A stretch of DNA of 64,000 bases. Origin: UMGS1649 sp045651205 (lineage in GTDB: Bacteria; Bacillota; Clostridia; TANB77; CAG-465). Position 1 is the stretch's first letter, and each line of letters opens with the position of its first letter. The stretch spans positions 62,001 to 126,000 of the forward strand of contig JAZRSA010000050.1 of the NCBI GenBank assembly GCA_045651205.1. The letters are read 5' to 3'. The notes beneath the pieces were generated by a model that saw only the letters and a list, made by a program, of their open reading frames with translations, was not told where the DNA came from and did not search any database. Below are positions 1 to 7,927 of the stretch, in pieces. Both the position numbers and the translations under genes were made by a program.

Positions 1-764
1 CCAATTATACTGTTATATGTGTAACCTTCATCTTTTAGATCTTTATATTCTTCACTACTAATTTTACTTACATAACCCAAAAGATGTGCTGCAATTGTTC
101 CATATGGATAATATCTTTTAGAGTTAACATTTATCTCTATTCCTGGCAATTCACTCTTTAACTCTTCTATCATAGCCATTGAGTTATATGATATATCCTT
201 TGCTAAAGTTACAGACCTAAACAATGAAAATGGATTTGTTCCTATTTCATATCTTAATGCTACAAGTTTATTCTTAATCTCATTTGTTATATTTAGTTTA
301 TTTAGATCGTACTTAATGTATAAATATTCTAGAATCTCTACTGTTGTACTTTTTGAATCTATCTCATAAGTTTCGCAGATTTTTTCTTTATCTTCGTCAC
401 TATAGAATTCATTATCTTCCATTGGAAAAGATGATGTGTATTCATCTTTATTTTGTTCTAATATATTTAATAACTTAAGTAATGTATTATTTAAATTTTC
501 ATCCCCTACTTTAAATATTTCTACATCATATGCAAGTTTACTTGTTGCAAGAACAACGCCATTTCTATCATAAATTTCACCACGTGGCGCTTCTATTGTT
601 GTTTCTCTTAACATTTTCTTTTCTGATTGTTCCCTATAACTTGCACCATTTATTATTTGTAAATCTACTAAACGGAAAGCAAAAACAATCCCAATAATTA
701 CTACTAGGATTTTTAATATTAATATTCTGTTTTCAAAAAAATTAACATTAACTTTAAATTTCAC
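1..764 (-). CDS. Penicillin-binding protein 2, class B transpeptidase (N-terminal part)
   Basis: The gene runs off the window start, so only about 254 N-terminal residues are seen. It starts with a short basic cytoplasmic tail, one membrane anchor at about residues 13-33, and then the APRGEIYDRNG motif at 59-69 that opens the pedestal domain of class B PBPs. The transpeptidase domain with its catalytic serine lies outside the window. I chose the GTG start at 762-764 because a GGAG Shine-Dalgarno sits 6 bases upstream, inside the last codons of mreD. Its place directly after mreBCD indicates the elongation-specific PBP2 (MrdA/PbpA type), which crosslinks side-wall peptidoglycan with the MreB complex. 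The exact PBP2 subtype is inferred from context. Confidence 0.9.
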   Translation of the reverse strand, partial: MKFKVNVNFFENRILILKILVVIIGIVFAFRLVDLQIINGASYREQSEKKMLRETTIEAPRGEIYDRNGVVLATSKLAYDVEIFKVGDENLNNTLLKLLNILEQNKDEYTSSFPMEDNEFYSDEDKEKICETYEIDSKSTTVEILEYLYIKYDLNKLNITNEIKNKLVALRYEIGTNPFSLFRSVTLAKDISYNSMAMIEELKSELPGIEINVNSKRYYPYGTIAAHLLGYVSKISSEEYKDLKDEGYTYNSII

Positions 765-769
765 GTTTA

Positions 770-1267
770 TTACTCCATACCTTTATTTATTTTTGCTAGA
801 ATAAAGAACAATATATATGCTGCTAATATGTTTACTATAACAGATTTTAGCAATGCTATTAATATTGCTATTACTCCAATTGTTAACCCTGCGGTAAATA
901 TATTTATTAACAGCGTTAACACCTCAAAAACAAGAATACCTATTGTTGTATATACAGCAACAGAAAAAGGTGTATCTTGTTTATATACATTTTTCATACT
1001 TTCTAAAATTATACTTAAAAGTACAAATATTACTAAATATTTAGCTAGTGTATGCCCTAATAATAAATCCGAAATTATACCCGCTATCATAGACAAGTAT
1101 ACGTGTCTTTTAAATGAGTTTACCATTATTGTTACTATTACAAAGCATGCGACTAAATTAAATTTAGCACCAAACAATTCTGTATTATTGAAAGTTTTAA
1201 ATTGCCAAACACATATTATTAATAATATTAATATATTTAGAATGTATGTTAATATTTTCTTTAACAT
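770..1267 (-). CDS. mreD: Rod shape-determining protein MreD
   Basis: A 165-residue integral membrane protein with about five hydrophobic segments and almost no soluble domain, the size and topology expected of MreD. It sits between mreC and the PBP2 gene, its usual position. MreD is part of the elongasome that guides side-wall peptidoglycan synthesis. I take the ATG at 1265-1267 as the start; a TTG one codon upstream lies too close to the GGGGAG ribosome-binding site. Only a few bases separate it from mreC upstream and PBP2 downstream, so the genes are co-transcribed. MreD sequences are poorly conserved, so the call rests on topology plus context. Confidence 0.88.
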   Translation of the reverse strand: MLKKILTYILNILILLIICVWQFKTFNNTELFGAKFNLVACFVIVTIMVNSFKRHVYLSMIAGIISDLLLGHTLAKYLVIFVLLSIILESMKNVYKQDTPFSVAVYTTIGILVFEVLTLLINIFTAGLTIGVIAILIALLKSVIVNILAAYILFFILAKINKGME

Positions 1268-1276
1268 CAAACTCCC

Positions 1277-2119
1277 CTACTTTACTATTATTCCTACCAT
1301 ATCTAGAGAATCTAAATTAACAAAAGTCTCTACTATAGCATATCTATCTATTTCATTCTTCCTATTTTTAATGCTCTTTATTATTCCTACAGGAATACCT
1401 TTTTTATATAAACCACCAATACCTGTTGTATATACTTTCTCGCCTTCGGCAAGTTCTGTATCTATTGGTATATTTACAAGTTTTACTGTATGACTTCCTG
1501 TTAAGCTGTATTCTCCTTTTATTAAAGCAAGTTTGTTTATATTTGAAATTTGCACACTTACAGAAGTTCCTGGCTCAAGTATAGTTGTAACTGTACTTGT
1601 TGTTTCATTTACTTCTGAAATATATCCAACTAAACCTTGTTCTGCAATTACAGTTTGTCTTTTTTCTATTCCGTCTTTAGAACCTTTATTTATTACAAAT
1701 GTTTCATTCCAAGTTTCATAATTTCTTGAAATTATATTTGCATAAACTTTTTCAAAGTGACTATAATTTTCTTCTATTTTTAGAAGATCTCTTAAATCTT
1801 CATTTTCTACTTCTAAAGCATCTATTTCTATTTGTAATTGCTTCGCTTTAGTTAATTCTTCTTCTAATTGTGCTATCTTTTTATTTAACTTTTTAGTGTT
1901 ACCAAAGAAAGAAGTTCCATCTTTAAATACTCCAGCTATAGTTCCTGTTACTCCATCTACAAACCCAACTACAGTAGATGAAACTTTAGTCATAAAAGGA
2001 ACCTTAAGAATAGCTAGTAAATAAATTGATATAATTACGCAAACACACGTAATTATACCAATTAATAGTTTATTCTTTTTTTCTTTTCTTCTTTGCTTGG
2101 CATCCCTCATGTAATTCAT
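1277..2119 (-). CDS. mreC: Rod shape-determining protein MreC
   Basis: A 280-residue bitopic protein. It has a basic N-terminus, one membrane helix at about residues 18-36, a coiled coil at about 70-115, and then the extracellular double beta-barrel domain typical of MreC. The segment around 135-160 (NETFVINKGSKDGI) is the characteristic stretch at the start of that domain. MreC links cytoplasmic MreB to the periplasmic-side PBPs. The ATG at 2117-2119 has an AGGAG site 8 bases upstream. It lies 11 bases after mreB and 9 bases before mreD in the same operon. Confidence 0.93.
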   Translation of the reverse strand: MNYMRDAKQRRKEKKNKLLIGIITCVCVIISIYLLAILKVPFMTKVSSTVVGFVDGVTGTIAGVFKDGTSFFGNTKKLNKKIAQLEEELTKAKQLQIEIDALEVENEDLRDLLKIEENYSHFEKVYANIISRNYETWNETFVINKGSKDGIEKRQTVIAEQGLVGYISEVNETTSTVTTILEPGTSVSVQISNINKLALIKGEYSLTGSHTVKLVNIPIDTELAEGEKVYTTGIGGLYKKGIPVGIIKSIKNRKNEIDRYAIVETFVNLDSLDMVGIIVK

Positions 2120-2130
2120 AGTTATGCTCC

Positions 2131-3147
2131 TTATTTTCTTCTTGTTTTAATAGATTTCTTTAGTACCTCTATATTTGATAATGCGCTTCCAACTCCTCTT
2201 GCAACACATTCTAAAGGATTGTTTGCAATATATACTGGAATTCCTATTCTATCTGATATATATCTATCTATATTTTTAATATATGCTCCTCCACCACAAA
2301 CAGCAATACCTTTTTCCATAATATCTGCCGCAAGCTCTGGTGGTGTTTTTTCTAATGTTATGTTTATAACCTTTATAATTTCTTCAAGTATTCTTTTCAT
2401 CGCAGTTTCAATATCTGATGTTGTTACAGTTATTGTATCTGGAAGACCTGTTGTTAAGTTTCTTCCTTTTACTTGCATTCTTTCTTCTGTCATTGATGAG
2501 AATGCAGCTCCAATTGTATTTTTAATTTCTTCTGCAACATTGTCTCCAATTAATACATCAAATTTATTTTTAACATACTCTATTATATCTTTATCTAAAT
2601 CGTCTCCAGCTGTACGAATAGCATTTGAAATTACTATTCCTCCTAAAGATATAACCGCTACTTCTGTAATTCCACCGCCAATATCTATTACCATAGCCCC
2701 TTCAGGACTATCCACTTTAATACCAGCACCTATGGCTGCTGCCATAGCTTCTTCCATTACATATACTTCTTTAGCGCCAGAAAGATATGCTGTTTCTTCT
2801 ACAGCTCTTTCTTCTACATCTGTAACTCCAGATGGTACACATATTACTACACGTGGTTTAGATAATACGCTTTTGTTTGTACATTTTTTAATGAATTCTT
2901 CAAGCATCATTCTTGTACCATAGAAGTTTGCGATTACTCCACCTTTAAGTGGTTTAACTGCAAGAATATTATCTGGTGTTCTACCAAGCATTTCTTTAGC
3001 AACATTACCAACTGCTAAAACATCACCTGTTACATCATTAATTGCAACAACTGTTGGTTCTCTAAGCACTATCCCTTCACCTTTAACATATATTTGTGTT
3101 GTTGATGTTCCTAAATCTATTCCTATGTCTTTTGCCATCAGTTTCAT
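2131..3147 (-). CDS. mreB: Rod shape-determining protein MreB (actin-like)
   Basis: A 338-residue bacterial actin. The phosphate-1 motif DIGIDLGTSTTQIYV is near the N-terminus. The phosphate-2 segment VIDIGGGITEVAVISLGG is at about 155-172, and an adenosine-binding VCGGGAYI segment lies near 288. MreB filaments position the cell-wall elongation machinery on the inner face of the membrane. The ATG overlaps the TGA stop of radC as ATGA, which implies translational coupling, and an AGGGAG site lies 8 bases upstream. A second in-frame ATG three codons later could also serve. The N-terminal KLMAKD stretch matches MreB rather than the longer Mbl paralogues, though MreB and Mbl cannot be firmly separated here. 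Confidence 0.93.
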   Translation of the reverse strand: MKLMAKDIGIDLGTSTTQIYVKGEGIVLREPTVVAINDVTGDVLAVGNVAKEMLGRTPDNILAVKPLKGGVIANFYGTRMMLEEFIKKCTNKSVLSKPRVVICVPSGVTDVEERAVEETAYLSGAKEVYVMEEAMAAAIGAGIKVDSPEGAMVIDIGGGITEVAVISLGGIVISNAIRTAGDDLDKDIIEYVKNKFDVLIGDNVAEEIKNTIGAAFSSMTEERMQVKGRNLTTGLPDTITVTTSDIETAMKRILEEIIKVINITLEKTPPELAADIMEKGIAVCGGGAYIKNIDRYISDRIGIPVYIANNPLECVARGVGSALSNIEVLKKSIKTRRK

Positions 3148-3866
3148 AATATTCTCCCTCCTATAAATAGCTCATTATTTGTTTCTTTTATACTTGTATA
3201 TCCATTAGCTCCAATTATTATATGATCTAATACTGTAATATCAAAAAGAGACGCATAGTCTATAATCTTTCTTGTTAAAAGTATATCTTGTCTACTTGGA
3301 GTGGTGTCTCCACTCGGATGATTATGTACTAACACTATAGAACTTGCAAGTTGTTTTATTGGTTCACTTAATATTTCTTTAGGTGATACCATAGATTTGT
3401 TAGTCGCTCCCATACTTACTGTTATTACAGATTTAACATATGCTTTAGCATCTAACAATACAACTTTAGCCATTTCGACTCTAGCTTCTTTAAGTTCAGT
3501 AGATAACATATCATATATTTGCTTTGGGCCAGTTATCTTTATTTTTGTTTCGTTTAATTTATTACTATTTATTCTTTTAGCAAGTTCTAGTACAGCTTTA
3601 ATTTGTATAGCTTTTACTCTACCAATTCCAGGAACTGTTATAAGTTCAGCTATAGAAGCTTCTTCTAAATATTTAAATCCAGCATGGCCATTCTCATGAT
3701 TAGTTAAAAGAATTCTTGCTACATCTACCGAGTTTAAATCTTTAGTTCCAGATTTTATAATAATTGCTAAAAGCTCTGCATCCGTAAGTACTAAGCTACC
3801 ATACTTTTCAAATTTCTCGTACGGCCTGTCCTCTAGAGGTATATTCTTAATACTTAATTTATCCAC
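3144..3866 (-). CDS. radC: RadC family protein (JAMM/MPN domain)
   Basis: A 240-residue RadC-family protein. It has an N-terminal helix-hairpin-helix part with VPGIGRVKA at 78-86 and a C-terminal MPN domain. The complete JAMM zinc motif is visible: His181, His183, Ser191 and Asp194 in HNHPSGDTTPSRQD. Despite its name, a DNA-repair role for RadC is not established; the family is metalloprotease-like. Next to mreB is a common place for it in Firmicutes. The start is a GTG at 3864-3866, only 3 bases after the DUF4321 stop, with a weak ribosome-binding site. The family call is certain but the substrate is unknown. Confidence 0.92.
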   Translation of the reverse strand: MDKLSIKNIPLEDRPYEKFEKYGSLVLTDAELLAIIIKSGTKDLNSVDVARILLTNHENGHAGFKYLEEASIAELITVPGIGRVKAIQIKAVLELAKRINSNKLNETKIKITGPKQIYDMLSTELKEARVEMAKVVLLDAKAYVKSVITVSMGATNKSMVSPKEILSEPIKQLASSIVLVHNHPSGDTTPSRQDILLTRKIIDYASLFDITVLDHIIIGANGYTSIKETNNELFIGGRIL

Positions 3867-3869
3867 TTA

Positions 3870-4112
3870 TTACACTTTCTTTACTATAATTAGTGCAATT
3901 ACAAGACCAATTATAGATGCTATATTTAAATTCATCATAAAGCCAAAAGTTAATTCTATTATACTTAAATCTAGCTTTATTGGAGCTGTTAGTCCTAGTG
4001 ATTTACCATATGATAAAAAGCTTAACGCTGGTACACTCGAAGCCAATGTTCCTAAAAATCCCCCAATAATTATCCCAGAAAAAACTATTAATGTTTTAAT
4101 AAGATTTTTCAT
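3870..4112 (-). CDS. DUF4321 family small membrane protein
   Basis: An 80-residue protein with two hydrophobic segments: residues 2-24, beginning KNLIKTLIVFSGIIIGGFLG, and about 58-78. It matches what I know of DUF4321, a small membrane protein often found just before radC and mreB in Clostridia. The open frame extends further upstream, but I choose the ATG at 4110-4112. It has an AAGGAGG site 5-6 bases upstream, and the upstream extension would overlap the promoter at 4141-4169. It is the first gene of the shape operon. Function is unknown. Confidence 0.8.
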   Translation of the reverse strand: MKNLIKTLIVFSGIIIGGFLGTLASSVPALSFLSYGKSLGLTAPIKLDLSIIELTFGFMMNLNIASIIGLVIALIIVKKV

Positions 4113-4140
4113 TGTTTCCTCCTTAGTTTTACACGTCATC

Positions 4141-4169
4141 ATTATATAACGAAAACCCAAATATTTCAA
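4141..4169 (-). promoter_or_regulatory. Sigma-A promoter of the DUF4321-radC-mreBCD operon
   Basis: On the minus strand TTGAAA (4164-4169) and TATAAT (4141-4146) are separated by exactly 17 bases. The site lies about 30 bases upstream of the DUF4321 start codon. It argues against the longer upstream start of that gene. Confidence 0.8.
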
Positions 4170-4226
4170 CTATATTACAAAAATATGTCATTAAATTTTT
4201 AGACAAAATCTTGCACTATTCTACAT

Positions 4227-4255
4227 TTGCTTTTTATCTAAAATTGTAGTAAAAT
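4227..4255 (+). promoter_or_regulatory. Sigma-A promoter of mscL
   Basis: TTGCTT (4227-4232) and TAAAAT (4250-4255) with a 17-base spacer, 25 bases before the mscL start codon. It diverges from the shape-operon promoter at 4141-4169. Confidence 0.65.
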
Positions 4256-4280
4256 ATTGTCATCGAAATGAGGTAATATT

Positions 4281-4802
4281 ATGGGTAAAAAAATAGATTT
4301 AGAAAAAGAACAAGAAAGATTAAAAAAGCTAAAAGAAAAAGCTGAAAAGAAATCTAAAGGCTTTATTGCAGAGTTTAAACAATTTGCTACTAAAGGCAAC
4401 GTAATAGACATGGCTATTGGTGTTATTATCGGTACTGCGTTTACTAAAATAGTAAACTCGCTTGTAAACGATGTAATAACTCCATCACTATCTATCCTTA
4501 CAGGAAAAATAGATTTCTCAAGCCTATTTGTTTCATTAGATGGATTAACATATGAATCTGTAGAGGCTGCTAAAGAAGCTGGCGCAACAGTAATAAATTA
4601 CGGCCAATTCTTAACTAACATAGTAGACTTTTTAATGGTTGCACTATGCTTATTTATATTCTTTAAAGTATTCTTTAAAGCAAAACGCAAAAAAGAAGAA
4701 GCTCCAAAACCAGTTACTACTAAAAAATGTCCATACTGCTTAAGCGAAATACCACTAGAAGCAACACGTTGTGCACATTGTACATCTGAATTAAAAGAAT
4801 AA
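4281..4802 (+). CDS. mscL: Large-conductance mechanosensitive channel MscL with C-terminal zinc ribbon
   Basis: A 173-residue MscL. A lysine- and glutamate-rich helix covers about 1-30 and is longer than in standard MscL. TM1 follows with the family motif GNVIDMAIGVIIGTAF (39-54), then a periplasmic loop, then TM2 at about 114-133. The channel releases solutes under hypo-osmotic shock. The C-terminus is unusual: instead of the plain cytoplasmic helix bundle it ends in a rubredoxin-like zinc ribbon with Cys150, Cys153, Cys164 and Cys167. Similar tails occur in some Gram-positive MscL proteins. The ATG at 4281 has a GAGGT site. It is monocistronic and is followed by a strong terminator. Confidence 0.94.
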   Translation: MGKKIDLEKEQERLKKLKEKAEKKSKGFIAEFKQFATKGNVIDMAIGVIIGTAFTKIVNSLVNDVITPSLSILTGKIDFSSLFVSLDGLTYESVEAAKEAGATVINYGQFLTNIVDFLMVALCLFIFFKVFFKAKRKKEEAPKPVTTKKCPYCLSEIPLEATRCAHCTSELKE

Positions 4803-4820
4803 TTAATATATAACTCATAA

Positions 4821-4855
4821 AAAAAGAATCAATCCAATAAAGATTGATTCTTTTT
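4821..4855. terminator. Bidirectional terminator between mscL and the pilin-like gene
   Basis: Perfect 10-bp-class stem GAATCAATC / GATTGATTC with a 7-base loop, A-rich on the left and T-rich on the right. It can end mscL on the plus strand and the pilin-like gene on the minus strand. Confidence 0.85.
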
Positions 4856-4859
4856 ACTA

Positions 4860-5435
4860 TTAAAAATCCTCAGCGGAAGCTTTTGGAACATAATTTCCAG
4901 CTACGATTTCTTCATTCATATAAAAACTTTTTTGTGTAGTTTCTTCAACCATTGGCCACCCACCCGGTGTATAAACGTTAATATTTGTATCGTCCGGACT
5001 CATTACAAATTCATATTGTAATTTTTTCCCTTCTCCATACCATATAAAATCATACCATGTTGTTCCTTTATCGACGGTATACTCCACATTCAAAAATGTA
5101 AATGTAACTTTCTCCGCTGATGTATTATTTTTAGATGTAACCACAACACCTGTGTCAGATACTGTTATATTCCAATTTGTATCTGTTATACCTTGTGCTG
5201 CAAGAGCATCTTTAACAGCCTTTTCCATTGTATCTGTTCTAGACTCATCTAAATAAGCTTCCGCCCAAGCTAATGCCGCTAAATCTTGTACCTGCTTTTC
5301 ATCTGTAAGTTGTACTGCTTGACCAGCTCTGTCTATAATTCCATTATTACTCATAGCTATAACAACAGCCGCTGCCAATATTATCATTACTATTATTGTT
5401 ATTACTAAAACTATTAAACTTATTCCCTTTTTCAT
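4860..5435 (-). CDS. Prepilin-like secreted protein, unknown function
   Basis: A 191-residue protein that opens MKKGISLIVLVITIIVMIIL. A short basic lead ends in glycine and is followed by a 20-residue hydrophobic helix, as in type IV prepilins and pseudopilins. The helix lacks the Glu5 of classical pilins; Val is at that place. The rest is a soluble domain of about 150 residues that I do not recognise. The start at 5433-5435 is set by GGAGG 8 bases upstream; a longer frame from 5450 would place that site inside the gene. The same N-terminus occurs on the protein at 14316-15635. No pilus assembly genes are seen in the window. Confidence 0.75.
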   Translation of the reverse strand: MKKGISLIVLVITIIVMIILAAAVVIAMSNNGIIDRAGQAVQLTDEKQVQDLAALAWAEAYLDESRTDTMEKAVKDALAAQGITDTNWNITVSDTGVVVTSKNNTSAEKVTFTFLNVEYTVDKGTTWYDFIWYGEGKKLQYEFVMSPDDTNINVYTPGGWPMVEETTQKSFYMNEEIVAGNYVPKASAEDF

Positions 5436-5498
5436 TAGTTTAACCTCCATATATATTTAGTCTATTACAAAACATATTTTTAAGCAATACATATATAA

Positions 5499-5525
5499 AA
5501 AAAGCATCATTTTTTGATGCTTTTT
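5499..5525 (-). terminator. Terminator of the ugtP-like/mtaB/capA-like operon
   Basis: Stem AAAAGCATCA / TGATGCTTTT with a 5-base loop, directly after the stop of the capA-like gene on the minus strand. Confidence 0.8.
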
Positions 5526-5531
5526 GTTTCT

Positions 5532-6710
5532 TTATTTATCCATATACATTGTCAATTTGTTATCTGTTATGTGGCATTCTTTTAAATCTCCTGCAATATA
5601 TTTTAAGAATGTTGTGGCACTCTTTGCGTTATAGTCTTCCATAAGAATAGTTTGTTTTTTAGCATTTATATATGTTGGTGTTATTTCTATTTTCTTCAGA
5701 TTACCTTGTTCGTTAAATGTTAAATCAAATATACCACCTTTTTTTCCACTTTCATAACTTGTGTCATGTATTAAATACCCCAAGCTATATATTATTGGTT
5801 TATCTTTATATATTTCTATTGGATATACACCTAATGCGTGTGATCCAAGCACTACATCAGCTCCTGCTTTTATTAAAGCCCTGTATGTATTCTTCATACC
5901 AGAAGTTACTGTGTGAGAATTTTCATTTCCTAAGTGTGCCATAACAATAACTGCTGACGCACTTTCTTTTGCTTTTTCTATTAATGTTTTTACATTATTT
6001 AAGTTATACATCATTATTCCTGCAGAAGTATATGTTTTTTCGCTACCTATTGCTTCATTACATACACCTATTATTGCAACTTTAACCCCATCTTTTTCTA
6101 CATAAATTATAGAATTATTAAGACCTATTAAATCATAGTCTTCAGATAGCATCTTTTTAGTATCATTAAATATTTCTTTACCAAAATCCATTATGTGATC
6201 TGTTGCTACATTTAATCCATCTATTCCTAAGGCGTTAAATGCATTATCTATGTCTGCTGTAACAATATATTTTGAGTTTGTATCGCCTAAAGTTTCTAAG
6301 TCTACCATATTAGTAGCTAAGTGCGCCATTGTATAGTCTGAATCTTTAGTGTACTCAGATACATATCTAAAGGCACTCATGTAATTATATTCTACATTCT
6401 TGCCTACTTTTCCACCCATCATTATTTCACCAAGCGCAGTTATCTTTAATTCTTTAACCGGTTCATATCCATCTTCTTCATCAAAAACATCAACGCTCGC
6501 ATCCGACTCTATAATCTCACTGTTTGATTCATATATATTTTGTGCTTTTCTCTCTATAGAATTAAATAACATTTTTGCGCCTGCACCTATACTCGCGCAC
6601 ACAAATATTCCAGCAAGTCCAAGTGCAATAAATTTTAAGTTTATATTATATCCGCTAGCACCCTTTCTTCTTCTAGTAATTGTACGACCACGTCTTGTAT
6701 TGTTCCACAT
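5532..6710 (-). CDS. CapA-family metallophosphoesterase-like protein, membrane anchored, probably with altered active site
   Basis: A 392-residue protein. An Arg-rich cytoplasmic start is followed by one membrane helix at about 26-47 and, from about residue 87, an extracellular PGA_cap (CapA) fold. Fold landmarks are visible, including GEIMMGG, DHIMDFG, AHLGNEN and GSHALGVYPIEIYKDKPIIYS in order. Several expected metal ligands differ: the usual GDIM Asp is Glu, NNH is TDH, and the GHHPH pair is reduced to one His. CapA proteins are tied to poly-gamma-glutamate export or related envelope roles. No other pgs/cap genes are present, so the role is unknown. The gene starts 70 bases inside mtaB. 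It has AAAGGAGAT about 10 bases upstream of its ATG. Confidence 0.82.
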   Translation of the reverse strand: MWNNTRRGRTITRRRKGASGYNINLKFIALGLAGIFVCASIGAGAKMLFNSIERKAQNIYESNSEIIESDASVDVFDEEDGYEPVKELKITALGEIMMGGKVGKNVEYNYMSAFRYVSEYTKDSDYTMAHLATNMVDLETLGDTNSKYIVTADIDNAFNALGIDGLNVATDHIMDFGKEIFNDTKKMLSEDYDLIGLNNSIIYVEKDGVKVAIIGVCNEAIGSEKTYTSAGIMMYNLNNVKTLIEKAKESASAVIVMAHLGNENSHTVTSGMKNTYRALIKAGADVVLGSHALGVYPIEIYKDKPIIYSLGYLIHDTSYESGKKGGIFDLTFNEQGNLKKIEITPTYINAKKQTILMEDYNAKSATTFLKYIAGDLKECHITDNKLTMYMDK

Positions 6711-7927
6711 AACCTCTTATCTCCTTTAACACATACCTTTATATAATTTTCTGTATACCCTAATAGGACTCCGTTTTCATAATTTTCAAAAAGGACTTTT
6801 ACCTTTTTACCCAAATACATATTTAAGAATTCTTTGTTTAATCTTTTACTTAAAGAAAGTACTACATTACTTCTTTCTTTTTTAATATTTCCATCTACTT
6901 GTTTATCCATCTTAGCAGCTCTAGTATAATTACGTTTAGAATACTTAAATACATGTATTTCTGTAAGCCCCATTTTATTTATTGTATCTATTGTATCTTC
7001 AAATTCTTCATTTGTTTCGCCAGGGAATCCAACAATTACATCAGCCGCAAGATATGGATTTACAAAGTATTTCTTAAGATTAGAACAAACCTCTATAAGC
7101 AGTTCTTTAGAATATTTTCTATTCATTCTCTTTAACACTTCTGTATTTCCACTTTGCATTGAAATGTGAAAATGTGGACATAGTTTTTTATATTTACTTA
7201 ATCTTTGTATATTTGTTTCAGTTAGAAATTTAGGCATTAAAGAACTTAATCTTATTCTTTCGATTCCTTCTATTTCTTCTAGTTTATCTATTACATCAAA
7301 TAAATCTAGATTTTCTAAATCTTGACCATAAGATGCAACCTCTATACCTACTAAAATTATTTCTTTAACATTAGCAGCAGCTAAAGATTTTGCCTCTTTA
7401 ACAATACTATCTAATTCTCTACTTCTAACTCTACCCCTTACGTATGGTATTATACAATACGAACAGAAGTTATTGCAACCATCTTCTATCTTAATTTCTT
7501 CACGAATTTCATATCCGCTTTTCATTATACCAACATCTTGATATTTTTTAACAGCATTTACATCTGTAAGTATTGTTTTGTTTTCTTTATTTTTCACGCA
7601 TTCTTCTACTATTTCTAATAGATTAGATTTATCTTCATTACCTAGAATAATATCTGCTTCAAATTCCTCTAATTGTTCTTTCTTACCTTCTACACTGCAG
7701 CCTAAAACAGCAACAAGAGCCTCTTTATTTTGTTTTCTTGCTTTAGATAACATTTGTCTTGTTTTTCTATCGCTCATATTGGTAACAGAACAAGAATTTA
7801 CAACATATATATCTGATTTAGACTCAAAATCTACAATAGTATGTCCTGCTTGCTCGAATTTTTCTTTTAACAAATCTGTTTCGTAATGATTTACTTTACA
7901 GCCTAGTGTTAAAAATGCTACTTTCAT
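6641..7927 (-). CDS. mtaB: tRNA (N6-threonylcarbamoyladenosine(37)-C2)-methylthiotransferase MtaB
   Basis: A 428-residue radical-SAM methylthiotransferase. The N-terminal UPF0004 domain carries the three auxiliary-cluster cysteines Cys10, Cys46 and Cys77. The radical SAM CxxxCxxC motif is Cys151, Cys155 and Cys158 (CNNFCSYC, followed by IIPYVRGR). A C-terminal TRAM domain binds tRNA. The enzyme makes ms2t6A at position 37 of tRNAs that read ANN codons. GC-Cys10-KVN near the start and YVRGRVRSR support MtaB over MiaB or RimO. Its ATG overlaps the preceding stop by one base (TAATG). Its last 23 codons overlap the capA-like gene in another frame. Confidence 0.94.
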   Translation of the reverse strand: MKVAFLTLGCKVNHYETDLLKEKFEQAGHTIVDFESKSDIYVVNSCSVTNMSDRKTRQMLSKARKQNKEALVAVLGCSVEGKKEQLEEFEADIILGNEDKSNLLEIVEECVKNKENKTILTDVNAVKKYQDVGIMKSGYEIREEIKIEDGCNNFCSYCIIPYVRGRVRSRELDSIVKEAKSLAAANVKEIILVGIEVASYGQDLENLDLFDVIDKLEEIEGIERIRLSSLMPKFLTETNIQRLSKYKKLCPHFHISMQSGNTEVLKRMNRKYSKELLIEVCSNLKKYFVNPYLAADVIVGFPGETNEEFEDTIDTINKMGLTEIHVFKYSKRNYTRAAKMDKQVDGNIKKERSNVVLSLSKRLNKEFLNMYLGKKVKVLFENYENGVLLGYTENYIKVCVKGDKRLCGTIQDVVVQLLEEERVLADII

